The position numbers and the translations under genes are program-made. Below the pieces are notes generated by a model. The model searched no databases, was not told the origin of the DNA, and saw nothing but the letters and a program-made list of their open reading frames with translations. A stretch of 64,000 nt of DNA from Haliclona indistincta (lineage: Eukaryota > Porifera > Demospongiae > Haplosclerida > Chalinidae). Within the stretch, counting starts at the first letter, position 1; each line of letters begins with the position of its first letter. Positions 36,685 to 47,349 of this stretch are shown in pieces. Where the stretch lies: assembly GCA_964017065.1 (NCBI GenBank), contig OZ024788.1, positions 4,108,887 through 4,172,886 on the forward strand, given 5' to 3'.

Positions 36685-37049
36685 TATTCGGATCACTCGT
36701 ATATCCAAGGAGCTGAGAGTTTCACTACAACTCCCGCTCTTTACCATCAACACAAGGAGCCAGGCTAGCAGGCGTAGCGCCACCGTTTAGTTTTGACGCT
36801 ATACTTTCCCTCTAAATAACGCACACCAACAAGCGATTACTTTACATAAAAGCGAGAAATGAACTTACACCTAAAACTTTCGGTCACTAGTGGCCAATAA
36901 TTTTTCGCATTTTCTCCTGGTAGTCTGGTGAAAAACAATGCAGTAGAAGCAATTTTACAGTGCAAAAATTAATGATAAAAATATTAATAGTTAAAATGTG
37001 GGCCTCATGTGTTTTTGCATCCAGGAGAAACCTTAATCACCTTATAATC

Positions 37050-37401
37050 TAGCCTCGTTCCCAGGCCTTTGATAGAATTGAAGGCCAAGGTTAATGCCTG
37101 GTAACAATAGCACGCGCATGCGCGAAAATGATAGTAAATTTCAGTAATTTACTACGTAAAACAACATTAAAATTCGTTAAAAGTACATGTAGGACCAATC
37201 ACGCTGATTGTACACAGACGACTGGTAGCACAGTGACTTTCCAAAGCCAGTGAGGAACCAAGCGAAGACGTCACTTCCTTGTGATAGACATAAATATAAC
37301 AAAGAGCACCTAAATGCTCATTCGCGCGATTTGCGCGAAAGTTTACGCATGCGCGTGCAATTGTTACCAGGCCTTCTATCAAAGGCCTGGGAACGAGGCT
37401 A
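37050..37401. mobile_element. MULE-like MITE, 9-bp target duplication CTTATAATC
   Basis: The TIR is TAGCCTCGTTCCCAGGCC and continues through TTTGATAGAA at both ends. CTTATAATC is repeated exactly at 37041-37049 and 37402-37410. A 9-bp duplication fits the Mutator/MULE superfamily. The ORF inside (about 70 codons) has no recognised motif. Confidence 0.7.
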
Positions 37402-37410
37402 CTTATAATC

Positions 37411-37524
37411 TAGCCTCGCATCCAGGCCATTTTATATAATATGTTATATAATGGCCTAGTAACTAGCTAATTTTTATTTTATTTTATACTCCCCAGCAGG
37501 GGGAGTGGCCTGGAGGCGAGGCTA
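37411..37524. mobile_element. Short MULE-like MITE adjacent to the previous one
   Basis: The ends TAGCCTCGCATCCAGGCC and GGCCTGGAGGCGAGGCTA are inverted. The left flank is the CTTATAATC it shares with its neighbour and the right flank is CTTATAGTC (8 of 9). The core contains the palindrome TTATATAATATGTTATATAA. The two elements therefore sit in tandem at one target. Confidence 0.55.
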
Positions 37525-37685
37525 CTTATAGTCTTTCGCCGTATGTTTCTTCCGAAACTGACATTTAGAACTCTTAGAATTAATTTTCAACAACTTTGGA
37601 GCATTTCCAGCTAGTCCTTTAAGCCATACTGTTACTTATAATTATAGTGTTATTTGTAACACTACATAAGTAACAATGGTAGTAA

Positions 37686-38464
37686 TAGCGATGTGCGTGG
37701 GCATGGTGATGCGGCCGGAAATGTCTCCACCTTTTTCAATTCAAAAAGTGGAAATTGTCTTGCGCGACGTCTGAGTGCCGTTTCAGTGGCTAAAAACCAC
37801 CCAAAGGTTTTCAGATACGCTGATTCCAACTAATTATGAAATTTAAGAGCATAATTCTTGGAAACAATGCTGTTTTGCTATGATCTATCAGTGCTAGATC
37901 GAAAAACCCAGCAATTTGGTAATAAAAAAAATTATTTTCGTGGTCAAACAGTTTGCAATGTTAGTTAAACTTGGAGAATGCCTCTGACCAGCACTTACAA
38001 AGATATTAGTAACAGTTTAGGTAAGTGCAAACATGCTCCAAAGTCGCGCACAGCTGGAGTGTAGTGCTAACTAGTGGCCTGTTCGCCATGTACTGCAACA
38101 GGCAAATAGCTGGTCGAATCCGTTATAGCCATTGTTGTGGATCTGGCTGGTCGTAGATTGCTTCAATAAGTATGCCGAAAAGGTCAGCGTAGCCCAGGCT
38201 GTCGTGTCATACTCAAAATTACCGTTTTGCACCTATGCTACGAAGTGCGCAACAGCGCCGCTGTAACCAGGAAGCCGGCTTTGTAATGTAAATTAGTGGA
38301 GAACAAAATCACACAGTAACCGCCACAAAACCCGTTGTAACTCAGTCATTTTAGCACCGATTCTAACGAAATTTAGATTTGTGTGCTGCTAAAGGTTAGC
38401 AGAAGCCACCTAAAACAACTAGTAATCGATTCAGACAGTTTAAACTTTTTAGTGCACATCGCTA
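37686..38464. mobile_element. TIR element TAGCGAYGTGC, copy 2 (inverted), 7-bp target duplication GTAGTAA
   Basis: The 779 bp sequence is the reverse complement of the 27190-27965 copy over its whole length. GTAGTAA is repeated exactly at 37679-37685 and 38465-38471. It lies between the 5' ends of gene B and the DENND2-type gene. Confidence 0.75.
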
Positions 38465-38726
38465 GTAGTAAGTCTCAGTCTGACTTTTAGTTTTTCATTG
38501 CGGACCCTAGCCTAGCGCTGTCCTGAGTTAACGAATCACTACCAAACCTGCACATGTATATACCTGGAATAGTGCACTTACTTCTTAGAGAGGCTATCAT
38601 TAAACACTACCTGAGTCAAGCGAGTAATCCTCGAAAACATGGGCAAGCGACGCCATTAATTAACCCTCTTATCGCGCATCGCTACTGATCAATAACTCCG
38701 CCTACATCAGTTTTCAATTTTTACAG

Positions 38727-41700
38727 CTATCTCCTCGGCTATCTCGGTACAGAACACAGAGAACAGTATCGCAGCTATCTCGGTACAGGACAGTATCGCA
38801 CGCCCCAGGTAGTTAACATTCAGCAAGTTTGTTTTGTTGTAGAACTAGCGACGTCAGAAGGGTCCGAAATTTTTCACTTTTTTCGGTCCCCGTAGTATAT
38901 GTGTACTGTTGATTTCGCGTTTGTTCGAACAGCGTGGAATTTTTCGTGGTCGCGTTGTTGGCTAAGTGTGCTGGTTATTCGAATCCAGACATCACTAAAG
39001 CTTTCTCTAGAAGCTGGGCGATTATTTCGTGGTGTTATCTATAAAATAAAAAGGAAATGTTGCTCTTTACGCGACCACGGAAAATTCGACGCTGTTCGAA
39101 CAAACGTGAAATCAACAGTATTTGAGACCCGGACGGTCCGTTTTTTCCGCAAGCTGTAACTTCGTACGAAAAACTGCAATCTTAACGAGTCTTGGTATAC
39201 AAAGCAAGGACACATCAAGCTATCCATCCATAGTGTTTATGGTTAGACTCTCTTCTGTGGTGATTTTTGCAGCTGAGGTTTGTCTACACGTTCACAGAGT
39301 GCAATTGACGTCGACGTTGTACAACTTTCGGAGTTTGCAGCTCTTTAGCGCTTTCAAGATTGGCTGTGAAACATATTTTGAGGACTGTCTGAACCTTAAG
39401 GAAATCCGAGGCACCAATATTATCATGAACATCACCATCTCCAAGTATATTTTGTGTCAGCTTCCTCTTCCCGATTTTTTCAAAATTCATGAAATACTGC
39501 ATTTTCCGCAAGCTGTATCTTCATACAAAAAGCTGCATTACTAATGAATCTTGGTGTACTAAGTAACAACATATCAAACTATCAATCCATCGTGTTATTA
39601 GTTTGAATCTATTGCACGATGAATTTTTGCGCTGACTTTTAAAACGGAATAGAACGGAATTGCAATGGACCACGCTCTCTAATTGGATGCAATAGAATAA
39701 TACGGTAGAAAAAATTAAATTATATTTTAACTTCTGATCAAGGTAGCTTGGTTCAAACAGCACCGATTTTGACGAAATAAGGTTTGTTCGATAGCTCTTT
39801 GCATCCTTGTTCAAGCAGTGAGTAAGATAAGCAGACTACAAAAAGCGAAAAATTTTGACTGACATCGCTAGTAGAACATATACTTTATTGCAGTATTGTG
39901 GTTGCGTACCGCTTTGTCATTGTTTCACATGCTATTGCTTTTTACTCTCACAGATTCTCGACAAAAATCTAAGGACGATAAAGTAACCGCGGGGGTTTTC
40001 GGAAAAACTTTTGGGTGTGGTCTAATCTTTTGTCTCTAGCTCAGCTTCAGCAGCACTTCATTGAACCAGACTAATATCGCTGAAAAGCCAAGGCAATGGG
40101 CTACTAAATTGAAGAGTTTGAATGTTCTCCACAGTGATTTCTAATTTTAATTCTTCGTTATTTTATGCTGTATGAAAAAGCATCAAAAATTAAGTGGGTG
40201 GGGTTTCCGGAAACGCGCGTATTCTTGTAAAATACGGCTTTGTTCTTGTGTGTCAGCATGTGTCAAGACTTGGTAAAGATGTATTAAGGAGTTTTGATGT
40301 CACAGCAAGTATTGGAAATGTGGAATATACCATGTGAGTATAAACACAAAGTAAATAAAACTTTGTTGCCAGTTTGATGATTGAAATGCACTGAATTTGT
40401 GATTATTGTTACAGTAGCTGGTGACTGCTGGTCATTAGATGAATAAGAAAATTGTGTTTAGAAGAGTTTAACAGTACTTGCATATGAATCTTTTGCGTGC
40501 GCTTGGCTTCCTTTCAAATCCAGCACACCAATAATGAAACCCCAGACAATAACTCCATCAGCTCTAAAGTTCTCACTTCCGTTGCCATTGTTGACCCAGC
40601 GAATGTGTCCATCATACAACAATGCAGGATGCTTGAATCCATCGTTGGTGCTACTATCCTGGATGAATGCCTAGAGTATCCTGATGACGCAATCCATCTC
40701 GTCAAAGCACAAAAGCCTCAGATTCTCCTTGACAATATCATATCCGTTATATCATCTGGCCTGAATCACCCGTCTGCCAATTTTGTTGCAATGGTAGCTG
40801 GCGACGGTTACTCTTGGTGTAGACTCTGGGACAAGGCGCTGGATCATGGCAGCCATGGCACAGAACAATTACAAAGGATTATACGCCACCTGACTCAACC
40901 AGTACATGATAATTTTCGCTGCCATCTTTGTGATCAGATTGTTTCCACCTCTTGGTTACTCCACATTTGCTCCAGTCATACTGTATCCCTTCATTCAAAT
41001 AACCTTTGTGAACAAGATATCCTCGACCTTCTGATCAAAGAACATGATAATATTTTTAGTATTATTTTTCCTAAATAGTGTGTTCCATGTTATGCCCTTT
41101 GGGTCTCGCATTATTATTAAACTTAAACTTATATAATGGAAAATACGATTTGTATTTAATACTACTGTTGACAGCATGCACGTGTGCAGCGGGCTCTGAT
41201 TATTCTCGTACTGTTTTAAATGGTCAGTCTGCGTAGTTGCAGTTGGTTTTTATTGCATATCTGCATGCATTGGTAAAGTTGCAGTGCTGCAAGAAAGTTT
41301 TTTTTAGCGATTTTTAACCGTATGCGTATGATTTGCCTAGCCTAATAGCATGTTTGCAAATTTTCTGCAGCCACCTAATGTGGCCCAAAAGAGCACTATG
41401 ATAGGGCATGGTATTCACCAAATTTGGTAGCTGTGCGTTGCTTGTCTTGAGCTCAGCGTAGAAAAATCTCTTGAGTTTCCGGAAACCCCACCCTTTCCGG
41501 AAACCCCCGCGGTTACTTTAGTGAGGAGTTGTCAGTGACTTCACCGTCCGATGATAAGACTCCCAAGAGCACTGCCAGCAGCGACTCTAGTGAGGACGAA
41601 CAAGGAGGAACCATCAGTGAGTTGGAAAAAAAATTGAAATTTGCGCTACTATCAAAATACGTGTGTATATCTTTCATGGTGTGGTTTATTTCTTTGTAGA

Positions 41701-44700
41701 ACGTTTGCCCAAGTTGACACATGTCTCCTGTAGAAGAGACAGTAGTCATGTGAGTATCAGCTGACTATCATGTGACTAGCATGTGATTGACATGTGACTT
41801 TTGTAAATAGGGCTTACTGAGTGATCAGGTTGACTTTGTGCCGGACTCTAAACTGTTCGAATACGTGTTTGTAATGGGACTGAAGGAGACAACGAAAGGT
41901 GTGTGCATCGTCACATGACTCTAAACATGATTCACAATGATACATACATTTTTGCTTTTTATTTAGACTCAAAGAAAGTTCTTGTTCCCGAAATCACATA
42001 TCAATACCCACCTGTAAGTTTCACAATCTCTTTGTTGTTCGTCTTCTACCAACTCATTCTCTTTTGATCTTTCTAGTCTGGAGCTAAGGATGACGCTATT
42101 CGATCTATTCCTCAGTTCTGTTATCCAGATCTGGACACTCTTAAACCAATGACATCATACATCAGGTAATGTAAGAACATTTAATATGTACAGCAAATTC
42201 AGCATGTATAATTATTGGTGAACTAGTATGGAAGTTTTTAAATCTAGAGCTCTAGCAAGTGTGTACTTTCTTTTCTGTTACTGTTTTGCAGTGAGCACTT
42301 CTCGTTTGTTCTGACCAGTCTCGAGGGTGATAGAAGATTCGGCTACTGTAGAAGATTACTGGTAAGACAGTCTTTCACATTCTCACTCATTTTACTCGAC
42401 TTTGCCTATCTTCTCTTCAGCCTGCTGGAACAGGCCCTAGATTGCCGGAGGTCTACTGTATCATTAGTCCGTGGGGATGCTTTGATTTGTATGAGAAGGT
42501 CAGTTGGGTGCTTCGGAGGTTGAGTAGAGCTAATGTTTCTCTCTGTACAGGTTTTGGATCGAGTTGAGGAGAGAAGGGAGACATCTCGAGCTGCTGTGTT
42601 CACATTTCTGAAGGCAATCAATGAGAATCCATTCCCTCGTCCAGTAAGTCGCTTTGAAATGTTCTGTTTCTTGCTTTCAGCAGCTACTAAGCTAGATTGT
42701 GATGGTATCTATTTCTTTGTTATTACAGGGGCGCTCAGTCAGAGTCAGAGCACTAAAGGTATGTGCAATACATACACAGAGTAAAATACCGTATAGCTAG
42801 AAATTTTGGTGGACTACAATTTTGGCGAATCGTCAAGCATTCTCCAAAAAAATTCAGCTAAAGTCTGTCTTTCTATTACAGTAAAACGTGAGCCAGGCGC
42901 TGGGGCCCAAAATTATTTTAATTGCCAAAACGCAAAATCTGGGTCATTCCCCAAAGGTTTGACCCAAAGTTTCCCACTATACTGTACTTTTGATGCAAGT
43001 CATGTTATAACTAGTGTTAAAACAATGCTGTCAACGTTTTCAAAAAAATGATGGTCCATGTGAGTCTCGATCTCACGACTTTCGCGTTATCAGCACGACG
43101 CTCTACCGACTGAGCCAATGGACCACGTTGATAATAGTTGTGGTCCAAGAGTGTCATAGACCCTTAGGCCGAAATATTCGAAAACAATTCTGTGCAAAGA
43201 CACATGTGTAACATAATTATTGGCTAAGTACTGTATGATATTATTGGTATTATTGGTATACATTTCGTAGATAAGCTCACACATGTGCAGTTTAACAACC
43301 AGTGTCTACAGTATACCAGATCAATTTACAATATTAGTGATATAGGCTGCATGCATGTATCTTCGCCTCGTACCCAGGCCTTCGAGCTAGATTAATGACC
43401 AGACGTGGTGGAATTAATGTTAAGGGGGCGGGTACACGAATTTTTGCCGTTTTGTACAGTTTTTAAAATATGCATAAAACGCTTACAGTACCGTTCACGA
43501 GTAAGTGGACCAACACCCGCGGGAGACTCGCAGGCAACCCGGGGGTAATTTTGTCTTGCCCGCGGAACCGTGTATCATTAACCGCGGGTAGATGCCAATA
43601 CAGAGTGCATCACGCGCTGGTGCGGATACGTTCGAGCACTGTATATGCTCGCGCAAGTTACACAACGACAACGTGAGTCTTCCTAGCTATCTAGCGGGGG
43701 GCGAGTGCATGCAAGGCTGCATTAGGGCCGCGGGTTAGTGTGGTGCGGGCAGAGGGTACACGTTCACAGACCCGCGGACACCCCCGAGTTACGCGCGGTT
43801 AGCCCGCGGGTTTGAGTACACTTACTCGTGAGCGGTACTGTATTTATCATTATCATTAATCATTTATCATTATTATTAACGCTCAACCTGTATTATTGGT
43901 ACTGTATGATTATTGGATGTGTCATTTCTTAGTTTCAAGCTACTGGTAGTGAAATGGATGAGTTCACACTGACCAGACCACCTGATGCAAGACTAGAACA
44001 TGTGAGACATACTTGTAGTCTTTACTTTGACGAAGCATTATCATTGTCCTTATCCAGGTTGACTTAGCACTATTATACAACACCCTTGGACCGAAAAGAG
44101 TGAGCAAGACATTGCAAAGTTTGTTTCAAATTTATTTGTTGTCTTGTTCAGATTATTCAAGTCATCTCATCACTCGTGATGGAGAGAAGAGTGGTCCTAG
44201 CCTCAAGTAGACTAAGGTAAAGTGGCCTTGTTTTCCATCTACACACCTCTCACTCTTAAATTCGCTCTCCCTCTCTCCCTCCCTCCCCCTCCTTCCCTCC
44301 CTCTCTCTCTCTTACTCACTCTCCCTCCCTCCCTCCCTCCCTCCCTCCCTCCCTCCCTCCCTCCCTCTCTCTCTCTCTCTCTCTCACTCTCTCTCTCTCT
44401 TCATCTCTCTCTACAGCACTCTTTCATCTTGCTGTCATGCATTGCTGGCTCTACTGTATCCACTCAAATGGCAGGTATGGTATTGCTCATGTGAAGTAAG
44501 AATTCTATGCTCTTTTTCTGTGTTCCTCTAGCACACGTTCATTCCTGTTCTTCCGAGCAGTTTGATTGATTTCTGCTGTTCTCCGATGCCGTTCATTATG
44601 GGGATCAACCCACCCATGGCGAAACAACTAGACCACCTAGAGATAGAGATGGAAGAGGTTAGTTAGAGATGCTTCACTATGCATGTGTGTGTCAGTAGAG

Positions 44701-45464
44701 GCACTATAGTGTGCACATGTGTTTTACATTTATGCATGTATGATGTATGTATAATTTGACTATTTTAAGTATTTTCTCACTTTTTCAGGCTGTGGTAGTT
44801 GATGTGGACAAGCAAAAGTTTGTCAGAAGAGTAAGCACCATATTAATGTCACAGTATAAATTTATTATGTACAGATCGAATTAACATAGCTTCATGTGAG
44901 CATACTTCATTGTTCATTTTCTCTATAGTTTGGTGATGAGACATCAATTCTTCCCAGCAAAGTGTTTCAGTATCTGGAGCACAATCTGGTTAGTTTTCAA
45001 TCTGTCTTGTTTGATAGTCTCTTCTTGTTCACTCTGTATAGAGTGCTCCGATTGTGAAAACAGAATACAGCAAACCATCACAAAATAGAAAGGGTTAGTG
45101 CTATGAGCATTTCAAATTTTGCAAGATTTCACAAGTTTGTATGACAATGATTTACTTTGTCGTGTTGTTCACAGGTCCAACCAAAGCAGATGAGATTGTC
45201 GTGAATGCTTTCCTGACAGTCTATGCTTACTTCTTTGGTAAGAGCACTTCAATTCTCTATCACCATGTTTTTGCTAACATTAATTATTCTTTTCAGTTCT
45301 TTATTACTAGTATCTAAATAATTTTATATATTTCTCAGGTGACTACAGAAAATACATGAACACTGTTGATCCAATGACAAGAGAGAAACAGTTCCAAGTT
45401 AGCGTTCACTCACTCACACACACTCACACACACGCACACGCACACGTACACACACACACACACA

Positions 45465-45536
<72 letters not shown>

Positions 45537-46178
45537 TACGGTGTACCCACACACTGTGTGAAGTTGAGCTATGGTTATCATACCAAGCTTATTTTTCTTT
45601 AACATTACATGGAGTATAATAATAACTTTCTCTATCAATCTGTAGAGAGAAGATTTTTTCAAGAGTTTTAGTCATTCAAAATCAACCAAACGGGTAAGAC
45701 CATTAGTTCATAAGTTCCTTAGCTACACTCATGCATCTACCGTCTAAGTCACTACTTCGTTTCTTGTTTCAGTTTTTAGAGGCGTTCCAGCTCACTCAGA
45801 TGTTTGAGGTGTTTGTCGAAGAGAGAGAGAACCTACAGAAAGCACAGACAGTAATGGAAGGTGAGTTACCTTAGCAATGTACTGCCTACAATGTACTGCT
45901 TTGTTTAGGAATGTTTGAGAAGAGATTAGCTGAAATGAAAGAACGAAGTCATGACATTGAATTGTGAGTGACTCCATACTGTGTGTGTGTTGTGAGTGTA
46001 CTTGTACATCACTTGCAGGTTTAGTTCAAAAAGATCACGATTCCATTTCGGCAAAAAGAAAGGTACGCATCCAATACTGTAGTACTGTAGTGTACATATA
46101 CTTTTGTCTGCAAACCACTGAGTTAGTACTTTACGTCCATTTTGTCTTGTTTCCACAGTTGCTCCAGTTCGCTTGTGA
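38727..46178 (+). CDS. DENN domain-containing protein, DENND2-type (25 exons, 5' end not found)
   Basis: Exons: 38727-38808 (tentative), 39954-39980 joined to 41521-41616 (one exon split by an element), 41700-41749, 41811-41898, 41967-42013, 42077-42165, 42292-42361, 42421-42498, 42551-42643, 42729-42758, 43933-44001, 44058-44099, 44152-44216, 44417-44474, 44532-44657, 44789-44830, 44929-44988, 45042-45093, 45175-45237, 45339-45397, 45646-45693, 45773-45860, 45909-45963, 46019-46062, 46159-46178. Total is 1641 nt in frame. Diagnostic strings are IPQFCYPD, FGYCRRLLPAGTGPRLPEVY, LTRPPDARLEHVD, STLSSCCHALLALLYPLKWQ, HTFIPVLPSSLIDFCCSPMP and FLEAFQLTQMFEVF: the uDENN, DENN and dDENN order of DENND2 proteins, known as Rab9-type GEFs. 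No start Met was found, so the disordered N-terminus of the family is missing or unrecognised. The C-terminal exons are duplicated elsewhere in the window. Confidence 0.85.
38846..39870. mobile_element. Related TIR element TAGCGAYGTCAG, 7-bp target duplication GTAGAAC
   Basis: The termini TAGCGACGTCAG and CTGACATCGCTA share their first nine bases with the 776-779 bp family but the interior differs. GTAGAAC is repeated at 38839-38845 and 39871-39877. An internal inverted pair (GTTCGAACAAACG) occurs near 38.92 and 39.10 kb. It sits in the intron before the split DENND2 exon. Confidence 0.7.
39981..41518 (+). mobile_element. 1.54 kb TIR element with TA target duplication inside a DENND2 coding exon
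   Basis: The ends are inverted copies beginning AAGTAACCGCGGGGGTTT, with TA on both sides (39979-39980 and 41519-41520). Removing the element and one TA restores an open, in-frame acidic exon (reading DDSEELSVTSPSDDKTPKS across the junction) whose phases fit both neighbours. The interior holds repeated TTTCCGGAAA motifs near both ends and a 193-codon open frame. The TIR also supplies a GTAAC donor-like and a TTTAG acceptor-like sequence, but splicing at exactly those sites would put TGA in frame. TA duplication fits the Tc1/mariner group or a related one; no transposase was recognised. Confidence 0.75.
40497..41078 (+). CDS. 193-aa open frame in the TIR element, resembling the C-terminus of a LINE-type polyprotein
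   Basis: The product contains YSWCRLWDKALDHGSHGTEQ and a Cys/His cluster CHLCD...HICSSH near its end. I associate this combination with the region after the reverse transcriptase domain in some invertebrate non-LTR elements; that is an impression, not a search result. No polymerase motif (such as YADD) is present, so at most it is a truncated remnant carried inside a DNA element. It could instead be an unknown element-encoded protein. It lies on the same strand as the interrupted host gene. Confidence 0.4.
   Translation: MRLASFQIQHTNNETPDNNSISSKVLTSVAIVDPANVSIIQQCRMLESIVGATILDECLEYPDDAIHLVKAQKPQILLDNIISVISSGLNHPSANFVAMVAGDGYSWCRLWDKALDHGSHGTEQLQRIIRHLTQPVHDNFRCHLCDQIVSTSWLLHICSSHTVSLHSNNLCEQDILDLLIKEHDNIFSIIFPK
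43052..43124 (-). tRNA. tRNA-Ile (anticodon GAT), possibly a tRNA-like repeat
   Basis: Read on the minus strand, it folds as a cloverleaf: acceptor arms GGTCCAT and ATGGACC pair perfectly, the D arm is GCTC-AGTCGGTA-GAGC, the anticodon stem is TCGTG/CGCGA around loop CTGATAA (anticodon GAT), and the T stem GTGAG/CTCAC pairs perfectly. The discriminator base is A. It lies in the intron between the tenth and eleventh DENND2 exons, antisense to that gene. Eukaryotes normally read Ile with AAT (inosine) and TAT, so GAT is unexpected and the locus may be a tRNA pseudogene or a SINE source. Confidence 0.65.
43486..43840. mobile_element. 355 bp GC-rich TIR element, copy 2
   Basis: This copy has the same length and TIR as the one at 13023-13377, inverted, with TA at 43484-43485 and 43841-43842. 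It lies in the DENND2 intron between exons ending 42758 and starting 43933. The open frames in it (about 60-70 codons) are compositional and not genes. Confidence 0.78.
44266..44412. repeat. (CT)/(CCCT)n low-complexity tract in a DENND2 intron
   Basis: A pyrimidine-only run forms most of the intron ahead of the exon at 44417-44474, so it also serves as a very long polypyrimidine tract. Confidence 0.9.
45411..45532. repeat. (CA)n microsatellite in a DENND2 intron
   Basis: A CA-rich run directly after the exon ending at 45397. The duplicated DENND2 tails at 17.3 and 22.4 kb start at this point, suggesting a breakpoint here. Confidence 0.9.
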
Positions 46179-46518
46179 TAGAGACTTTATTTTTACAATT
46201 ACGTACAATCTTATGGTCTAACAAACTATAGAGCTCAACAAAACTTATCATTCTCTGCTTATTTCTCGTCCTCATGGAGTGACCTGTAAAGCTATTGTAT
46301 TTGTGTCTGCTTATTACATGTAAATTTATAACCATTATGATTAAAAACATGAAAGATAATGCATGTTCTAATGAGTCATAATTATTAATAAGTACATATA
46401 GTTATTAATAGTTAATTAATAGTTAATTAATAGTTAATAATTGAGTCATAATAATAATAATAGTTACATGTAGTTAATAATAGTTAATTAATAGTTGAGT
46501 CCTAATAATAGTTACATG

Positions 46519-47334
46519 CGGGGGGTTCCAGCGTCGGAAATTCCAGACCCGAACCCGGTTTTTCAGTTTGCCCCCGTTACCCACCACCCTCAACGTCATT
46601 TTGCATCATTATAATGATATTCATAACCAACGCTTGATTATTCATGGTGTTAATTATATTCACGCAATACCACATACTTAATATTCATGTATCGATCGCG
46701 GCTACGCGAACGATGGCTAGCTATGGAAGTACAGCAGCAGAAGAAAGCGCTGTTACTGTGGCTGTGGTTTTGAAACAACAGCCCTCAGTGACTACCACAC
46801 ACAAGAACACAAAGAGCCAGCGATTTAGGCGGCAAGCCATGACAGCAAACAAATGCAACGTCTGGTCACCTACCGTTTCCAAGGCTGCAGCTCTTGACTT
46901 CTCAGCTCTAGTTGCACAACAGTTGTGTCCTTGTGCGCTGCTAGTAGAGCAAGAAAAGCTAACTAGCTGAGTGCCAGCTTGTTTTTTGTGTATGTATGTC
47001 TCTGTTTAGTCTTCAGTTTGTTTGATATCCGACATTGATTTCAAAACAATATGGAATTTCTCATTTTGTATAATTATTACTTACTGAGTACCTGCTGAAC
47101 ACTGTTAATACTATGGGACGTATTTACTAGAGTAATCAACATGAGCAATATTAAACTGATTTAATGGACATGTTAGTAGAAATTATGCACATATCTGGTC
47201 AGAAATAGATATAAAACTCCTAAAAATGCCTGTACTATTTTTTCAATAAATTGGCTTTTTTTCCAAAATGGTCTTTACCCACCCACCCTCTTTTTTGGCT
47301 TCGGGTCTGAAACTTTTAGTACTGGAACCCCCTG
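46519..47334. mobile_element. hAT-like element, 8-bp target duplication GTTACATG
   Basis: The ends CGGGGGGTTCCAG and CTGGAACCCCCTG are inverted, and GTTACATG is repeated at 46511-46518 and 47335-47342. The corresponding point near 20.13 kb is an empty site. A 108-codon frame at 46644-46970 may be a remnant of an element protein; its sequence is also present near 34.95-35.18 kb. Confidence 0.72.
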
Positions 47335-47349
47335 GTTACATGTACTTAG

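Noticed and set aside
36685..36783. N-terminal hydrophobic extension of gene B as a signal peptide
   Set aside because: The next domain is a cytoplasmic CARD and an internal Met gives an exon identical in length to that of gene A; kept only as a less likely start.
45356..45662. Frames through the CA repeat
   Set aside because: The plus-strand one only extends a true DENND2 exon past its donor; the rest is microsatellite.
46644..46970. 108-codon frame as a host gene
   Set aside because: It lies wholly within a hAT-like element with an 8-bp target duplication and recurs near 35 kb.
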